Assembly: GCF_020360975.1 (NCBI RefSeq)
Contig: NW_025408668.1
Span: forward strand, 4,898,001 to 4,962,000
Reading direction: 5' to 3'
Length of the DNA: 64,000 nucleotides
From: Hirsutella rhossiliensis
Taxonomy: Eukaryota; Ascomycota; Sordariomycetes; Hypocreales; Ophiocordycipitaceae
Shown: positions 58,261 through 64,000 of the stretch, in pieces
How the letters are laid out: each line of letters opens with the position of its first letter
Position numbering within the stretch: the first letter of the stretch is position 1
Made by a program: the position numbers and the translations under genes
Notes under the pieces: model-generated
The model's input: only the letters and a program-made list of their open reading frames with translations
The model's database searches: none
Told to the model about the DNA's origin: nothing

Positions 58261-58599
58261 TAAGCAATGGTTCCTCTAAAAAGGGACATAATATACCCCT
58301 ATAAGGTCTTTCTGTCTAAGGAATTGTCTATAAAGGACGAATCGCTCGAATAGAGGAAGATTTCGGCAGCTAATTTCTTCCTTTCCTGCCCTCCTAGGCG
58401 CAGACTATATAATCTCGTTAAATAGAGATAAAGGATAGCTCTATCTACTGCTTCTTAATGCCTAGGGCTAGGATTCTAGTTATACCTAGCTAGCCGGGAG
58501 ACCGTAAAAGAGATATCCGGTCTAGTAGAAATAGCTAAAAAAAGGAGGGAGCCTACCTTCTATTAATATTAGTGTTTCTCTTACTCCTAGCTTAAAAGG

Positions 58600-59260
58600 A
58601 CGGATTAGGTAAAAGCTCTTCGTCTAATATAGGCGTAGAGGGAAGCTTCTTATCGAGGGAATTAGGGAGGAATTTATAAGCGACCTTATCGATATAGGCG
58701 TCCTAGGTAAGCTAGATAGTCCGTTAGGACCTATTCCGAAGGATTCGTATCCCTAGGAACCACTTTAGCTCCCCTAGCCTAGTTATCTTATACCTTTATT
58801 GCAGGCCTCGTATAGCCTCCCTAGTAGTAGCTTCTTCCTCTTTTAGGTAGGCCTAGATAATATTATCGACGTAGAAGAAGACCGTGATTTTACCCTTCTA
58901 TATTATACACGGTTCCTAAGGGACTTTCTTAAAGCCTAGGGCTTCGAGGGAACCTATTAAATGCTATTACTAAAGAAGGGGTGATCTTCGTAGTCCGTAT
59001 AGAGCTTTCCTAAGCCGTAGAACCTTTCCTAGCTATTAGAAGCCTAGTAGAGGGCGTATATAGATAACTTCTTCTTCCTCGAGTAGGCAGTTAATAAAGG
59101 CGTTAACTATATCTATCTAATCGAGTTCGAGGTCGAATTCTACTGCTATAGCTATAAGGGTCTAAAAAGACATCCCTGCTAGGGTAGTTGCCCTAGTAAG
59201 AAGATCCCCTTTTTCTTGCTAGTTCCCGTATATAACTAGCCGGGCTTTATACTTTTAAAG
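58600..59260 (-). pseudogene. Reverse transcriptase of Copia-1
   Basis: Motifs on the minus strand: YKARLVIYGNxQEKGDL (about 59205-59255, family KARLVAxGxxQ), then IVNAFINC (family DVKTAFLNG), and the catalytic VFFYVDNIIxA at about 58855-58890, where YVDDI is expected; the second Asp is Asn by a G to A change. RIP stops are spread along the frame. Confidence 0.85.
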
Positions 59261-60289
59261 GAAGCCGTGTTTATTAGTCTTATAGATAAAGACCTACTTA
59301 TAGCTAAGGACCTATTTTCCTCTTGCCTTTTCCTTAAGGACTTCTTCGAAAGACCCTATCTCTTCGTATAAGGCTAGGTGGTCTTTCTAGGCCTAGAAAA
59401 ACTAGTCTCTAAACGGGTGTCTTTCTAGCTGCTTCTAGTTTGCTGGTAGGTCCGGGAGGTCTCTTTTATATACCTTCCTTACTAATAGAGGCTTAAAAAG
59501 CCGGCCTGCTATAAATGCTCCGTAGGAACCGTCTTCTATAGGCATTAGATAGAAGTCGGAAAAACGATCGAAATAAGGGAGTAACTAGTCTTCTTTTATA
59601 TCGGGCCCTATACCTTCCTTTGCTTCTCGAAGTAGGGATAAAAAGGCAGCCGGGTAATCCTTCGAGAGAGGTGCCTTTCCTACCCCCTTAGGGGTCGAGA
59701 CGGGAAGACTAACTAAAAAAGCTGCTTCTAGATCTTCTTCTTATTCCGTAAGAGGAGGCGTAGGGAGGTAGGCGTATTCTAGCTCTACTGCTTTCCTATA
59801 GTCTCCTTCTTTGTCTAGATTATCTAATCTAGCAGCTTCCTCTTCTTCGAAGTCGGCGTTATCCTCGACTACTTCGACGTCGGTTTCTTCTTCTATTTCC
59901 TCGTCTAGGACCTCTTCTTAAGACTATTAGGAAGGGGGGATTTAGATCTTCTAAATTAGCTAACGTTATATAAGTAAGAGGGGTTATTAATCCTTCTTTC
60001 CGTCGAAGAAGCTAGATTCGTCGAAAATTATATCCCTAGTCGAAATAACCTTCCGTAGAAGAGGAATCTAGATCCGGAAGATATTCGTAGAATTATACCT
60101 AACGAGGTAACTAACAAAGGCTCTAGGATCAAGCTTTCTTTTCTTCTTCCTTTTTAGCTATACATCGGCAGTTATTGCGTATGCCTTACAGCCGTAGGCA
60201 CGAAGGTGGGCTAGCGAGGCCCTCTTCTTCGTAAAGAGCTCGAGGGGGGATTTCCAGTCTATTCCTTAGGTCTTAAAAAGGGTCTCTTA

Positions 60290-60960
60290 GTCCCTATAGT
60301 CCCTTGGTCCCCTAGGGTCCCTTAGGGTCCGGTTCCGAAGGTAATAGGCGGTCTTAACGACTTCCCTCTAAAGGTCGTGTAGAAGCTTTATAGTAAGTCT
60401 TATCGTACGGGCCCTTTCTATCATAGCACCCCCTAATCTTTCTACCCCTCCGTTCTAGGCCTAGGTATTCGGTGCTAACGGGAGGGGTAAAATGCCCCTT
60501 TTTCGAAGCTAATTTAAGATATCCTTCGTAAATAGCTCTCCGTTAGACCGTATCTTCTTTACCTCGTAGCTAAAGTAGGATTTTATCTAGTTAACGAAGT
60601 CCTAGAGGGCAGACTAGTTATACTTACTTAGGTAGGTCCGTAAGAAATAGGGGAAAACCATCCCTAAAAAGGCGTCTATAAAAAACATTACCCTAACGAA
60701 GCTTTCCTAATCCCTAGAGACGTCGGTCTAGTCGACCTAAATTTCCTTACACGACTGGTCCGGCCGTATAGGCGTTCGTCTAGAAATTCGTCTCCTAGTC
60801 TTCCCTTAGCCGCAATATTCGCATTCGACGGTCTTTAGGCCCCTTATTCGTACGCCTTGTTATTGACCTAGTTTATATAAAGCTAGGGGGCCCGGGTAAC
60901 TAAGTCGTGCGTGCTAAAGAATACCGTCTCCTTAGGCTGCCGGTAGAGGGTCCTTTATAG
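60290..60960 (-). pseudogene. Integrase of Copia-1
   Basis: Zinc-binding end: CEYCGxGKTRRRIS (about 60780-60830, family CxxCxxGKxxR). Core: CKEIxVDxTDVS (first Asp), VMFFIDAFLGM, KKIRSNGELF, where RSDNGxEF is expected, so the second Asp is altered, and ERLGGAMIERART after APNTxAxNGGVER (catalytic Glu region). TGG codons are TAG. Inactive but clearly Ty1/Copia. Confidence 0.87.
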
Positions 60961-61059
60961 TAGACCTATTCCTCCTAGCAGGGAAAGCTGTCTTCTTAAG
61001 AGGTTCCTTCCTAAGGATAGGTTAGAATTCGAGAATAAATTAACCGAATTTTTCCTCGA

Positions 61060-61420
61060 TAAGCCTAATAGTCTAATTCTTCTAGACTAGCCTCGTAGGC
61101 TTAAACGTTATATCCTAGAAGATTCCTTCCTCTCGAAGAAGGCGGAAGGAAATTAGGCTCGTTAAAAATCGAGGGCAAAAAGCTACCCTTTTTCTTCGAA
61201 GAATTCGTATAGATCCGTTAGGTAATTTTATCGTAAAATTTACCCTTCCGTATCCCTCTATCCGTACGGTCGATTCCCCGGTAATAAGATATTCCCTCCG
61301 TGCCTTCTTAAAGGACCGGAATCGTAAGAGTGTATTGTAGATATCGAGGGAAGCACCGGAGTTAAGGATAGCTGATTTTCGTAGGGGATAGTCGGAGGGT
61401 CCTAACGGTTGGTCTTGCTA
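61060..61420 (-). pseudogene. Aspartic protease of Copia-1, active site lost
   Basis: The minus-strand frame reads KSAILNSGASLDIYNTLLRF, REYLITGESTVRIEGYGRV and KRVAFCPRFLTSLISF, the full Copia protease layout (LDSGASxHI...GxGxV...LxxVxYVPxLxxNLLS). The catalytic Asp is Asn: codon AAC at 61361-61363, explained by CpA to TpA on the plus strand. Confidence 0.85.
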
Positions 61421-61479
61421 ATCCGTGGGGAAGACGAATGCCGGATTTACTATACTAACGATTTTTCCTCGAATTTACG

Positions 61480-62760
61480 GCTCGAATAAGGGCAGCGGCG
61501 TTATTAGTTGCTATTTCTTAGCAACCCGAATCTCGTCTATCTTCTTCTATAACGAGGGGTCCTCCTTAAGAGATTATTATATTATTTCTCGTAGCCTCTT
61601 TAAAGGGTTAACTCCTTCGGGTCGGTTTTCCTCGAAGACCTGCTAGCAGTCTTCTAGCCGATAGGGCTTTTTATATGCTTAGTAGGTAGGTCGATTCCTT
61701 CTCGTTCGTTTCTTCGAGGAATCCTCGTCCCGGTCCGGAAGGTCTGCTTAAAAACCCCCCCTTTTTACCCCTTATTGCTGATTTTAACGAAGAGGTTCGA
61801 TTTCGACTAGTTCCCTAATTTTTCGACTAACGGACTAAAAGGTCTATTAGGGGACTAGTCGGGCCGGTCTAATAGACGGGACCGGGCCCGGTGCAAAAGG
61901 CGAAGCCGGGGCCGGGACTAGGGCAGCTGTTAAAGACGGGGTTAAGGCTCTCGAGGGAGGAGGAGCCGAAGGAGCAACAGCCGCAGCAGCAGCAGCGGGG
62001 GCCGCAGCAACAGGGGCTGCAGCAGCTGCAGGTCGTGCTATCTATATCGAGTGCTAGCCACGAAGGAATAAGACTGCTTGCTATTATACTCTAGCAGCCT
62101 CTTCGTCTAGTTCCCGGCTAGCCTCTCGAAAGATAGTCGAGTAACCGTTACTAATAGGCTTTATTAGCAGAGATATATCCTATAGCCACTAGCCGGAAAG
62201 AGCTTCTATTAGGAAGTATTAGTTAGCTTCCTCGAGGATTTCTTCCTACTTAGCTAGCCACGAAGAAGCTAGTAGGTTCCTAGCAGAAAAAGCTCTTAGG
62301 TAGGCCGTATAGGTCTTCCTAATACGGTTAGTTATATAACCTCTCGAGGGAGCTATTAAGGTCTCGAGCTTTAAAAGCCACTACCTAGGAGTCTCTTCCT
62401 CTCGAAGAGAGATTAGCTTTGCGGCACTAACGGATTCCGTTATCGCCGTACGAGCAGCCGTTAATAGCTTCGTTTCGTAGAGGTATTCCTTTCGGTGACT
62501 CTCGTAGTCGCCTAAGGCAGCAGAAAAAGCTCTCTATTATATAGAGGTTAGCTTAGAGAAGAGGGAAGCTCCCTCTATAAAGTCCGTTGCCCTAGGACGA
62601 AGAGGGGGCTCGAGAGGGTCCTACTTATTAGAGAAGACTAAATTATAGATAGTTCTGTCCACCCGAGCCCGTAGCTCCTTTACCTACTTATCCTAATCTT
62701 AGGGCTCTATAAGAATCGTCCTACGGACCGTAGGGACGGTAGAGGAGTCGATTTTCGTTA
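61480..62760 (-). pseudogene. gag region of Copia-1
   Basis: It lies between the protease and the 5' LTR on the coding strand. A low-complexity stretch at 61955-62040 (GCA/GCT/CCG-type repeats) encodes Ala/Pro-rich AAAAAPVAAAPAAAAAAVAP. The 62150-62750 part holds Leu/Arg/Lys-rich helical sequence expected for a capsid. The same low-complexity block is visible in RIPed form in Copia-4 (about 410-490). No certain zinc knuckle was found. Confidence 0.6.
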
Positions 62761-62903
62761 TTATTGCGGGGAAAGGTAGAAAAGTCGGTTAAAAATCGGC
62801 TTTTCTAGTAAGAGGGGTAAAAGGAAGCTACGAGGGATATAAGAAAGGTGCCTTTTATAGCAGCCGGAAGGTATAGGAATACTATTCCTCCTAGGCTTAT
62901 AAC

Positions 62904-63361
62904 TCTCGCGAAGAGAGATGCGAGAAGTGTATATAAAATGCACGAAGGTGAAATTAGAAGTAAGGGGTTAGATAGGCAGGGCAGAGATGTTTAAATCTTA
63001 CGGGGGCAGTAATTGTAGTAGGGGAGTGATTGTTATATTGCCTTAATTGTCCTTCTTTCCTCTATCTAACGCCCCTATTTATACCCGTCTAGCATCTTAA
63101 TTAATAAAGAAGATCCTGCTTAAAGAAGCTACTAATGTCCTTTTAACTACCGAGCTTTTTACCGGTTTTTTCCTTCCTTTATAGCCGTTTCCGGCATATC
63201 CGTCTTATCTCTCGCTACTTTATACTTTCCCTTATACCCCTACCCTCCTTTCTATACCTCTTCTCGGCTCCTTCTTCTATACCGGGTGTTTCTAGCTTCC
63301 TTGGTCCCTCTTACTAAGGGATATCTTCGAGAACTGCGAAATCAGGCTACGCTTCGCGATA
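62904..63361 (-). repeat. 5' LTR of Copia-1
   Basis: It is 458 bp; direct repeat of 57079-57536 with about 18 transitions, nearly all TA here against CA or TG in the other LTR. Followed by ATATA. Confidence 0.95.
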
Positions 63362-63366
63362 ATATA

Positions 63367-64000
63367 ACCTAGTATCTAATATAAATAAAATAAAGGATAT
63401 AATATAAAGATTTAAAAAGTTATTACTACTTTAAGAAAAGACCTTATATAAATTAATAAAGAGCTTAAGTTAAAATAAACTAGCTCTTAAGAGAAAGAAT
63501 AAAGCCTATAAGATAGAATAAAGAATATCCCTTAAAAATACTAGAAATATAATAAACTCCTTAAAGAAGAACTTAAGATAGAGTTACTTAAATATAGCTA
63601 ATAAGACTATAAAATTTATTTTAAGGATAGAATAACGCTAACGTTTTATAAGATCTATAACTTAAATAAAAAGTAACTATAAACGCTATATAACTACTTA
63701 AATAAGAATCTATAAAAGGGATATATATAAATATTAATATTTAAAGTAAGCTATTTAGTTATATTTATTTTAAAGAAAAATAGTAAGCTATAACTAGTTA
63801 TTAATTATAAACGCTTAAACGATATCATAATAAAGGACTAAATACTATTACTACTTATATTAAAACTATAAGATTAATTATATAGTAAAAAATAGTTTAT
63901 AGCCTTTAATCTTAAAAGCGCCTATAACTTAATATATATAAAAAAGGTATATAAATAGATAATAGCCTTTAAAACGAAATTTAAACTATTTAAATATTTA
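63367..64000 (+). mobile_element. Gypsy-G copy C, right part (protease end to RT), runs off the window
   Basis: It matches the reverse complement of copy B from about 42710 down to 42070. The RT beginning is legible at 63830-63990 (the segment matching FIALDLKGAYNLIRIKKG). Heavily RIPed; the rest lies beyond 64000. Confidence 0.85.

Larger units (their letters stand above)
57079..63361 (-). mobile_element. Copia-1: complete Ty1/Copia element, 6283 bp, partly RIPed
   Basis: LTRs of 458 bp each at 57079-57536 and 62904-63361; ends TCTCGCGAAG/TCGCGAAG...CTTCGCGATA. Target duplication ATATA at 57074-57078 and 63362-63366. Coding on the minus strand in Copia order: gag, protease, integrase, RT, RNase H. 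It keeps CA/TG and GC-rich patches but has RIP stops and lost catalytic Asp. The LTR pair differs by about 18 transitions and no indel. Confidence 0.95.

Noticed and set aside
61425..61646. 73-codon plus-strand ORF in Copia-1
   Set aside because: Antisense to the protease/gag frame, no motif; shadow ORF.
61891..62094. Plus-strand 67-codon Gln-rich ORF
   Set aside because: It is the complement of the Ala/Pro-rich gag stretch on the minus strand; the CAG-type repeat yields open frames on both strands.
62761..62943. 60-codon minus-strand ORF near the Copia-1 5' LTR
   Set aside because: It spans the LTR border and the leader, so it is not a plausible gene.
1..64000. tRNA, rRNA, CRISPR or bacterial operon features
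   Set aside because: No cloverleaf-like sequence, rRNA block, regularly spaced repeats or bacterial gene organisation were seen; the content is fungal retrotransposons.

Overview
The window looks like a heterochromatic, AT-rich block of a filamentous ascomycete (Pezizomycotina) genome. I found no host gene, tRNA or rRNA. Almost every stretch can be assigned to LTR retrotransposons nested inside one another. Most of the sequence has nearly lost the dinucleotides CA and TG, and the reading frames are broken mainly by TAG/TAA where Gln or Trp is expected. This is the signature of repeat-induced point mutation (RIP, CpA to TpA), a process known only from fungi. The species cannot be fixed from the sequence. 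|| Layout. 1-2243: part of an old Ty1/Copia element (minus strand) with a 381-bp insertion and a fragment of small LTR element J. 2244-2712 and 10566-13827: remains of an old Ty3/Gypsy element (L), split by Gypsy-G copy A (2713-10560). 13828-48015: one old Copia copy (X, minus strand), cut into pieces by LTR-like insertion K1, Gypsy-I (15579-24727, itself holding K2 and J1), solo LTR S (25784-26480), J2 (26590-28419) and Gypsy-H (28730-46430, itself holding Gypsy-G copy B at 38480-46328). 48218 to the window end: Gypsy-G copy C (plus strand), interrupted by a young chromovirus (51615-57031) and a lightly mutated Copia element (57079-63361). Exact or near-exact 5-bp target-site duplications define nearly all borders. 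|| Age order. A, I, L, X and C are close to RIP-saturated. B and Copia-1 are intermediate. K1, K2 and S keep patches of normal CA/TG. The chromovirus shows essentially no RIP and is GC-rich, so it is the youngest insertion. It encodes gag with a CCHC knuckle, protease, RT, RNase H, integrase and a C-terminal chromodomain. It carries an 11-nt primer-binding site complementary to its own LTR (Tf1-type self-priming). Its frameshifts are mostly one-base homopolymer changes, the same class that separates its two LTRs. || Most interesting signal. Three Gypsy families, possibly four, carry an extra reading frame between the end of pol and the 3' LTR. In G it is antisense to gag-pol, encodes a Cys-rich zinc-finger plus coiled-coil protein, and contains a 52-nt spliceosomal intron in the antisense direction. 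In I it is antisense and unrecognised. In H it is sense and about 640 codons long. L may carry a small antisense frame. All are RIP-damaged here but still legible.
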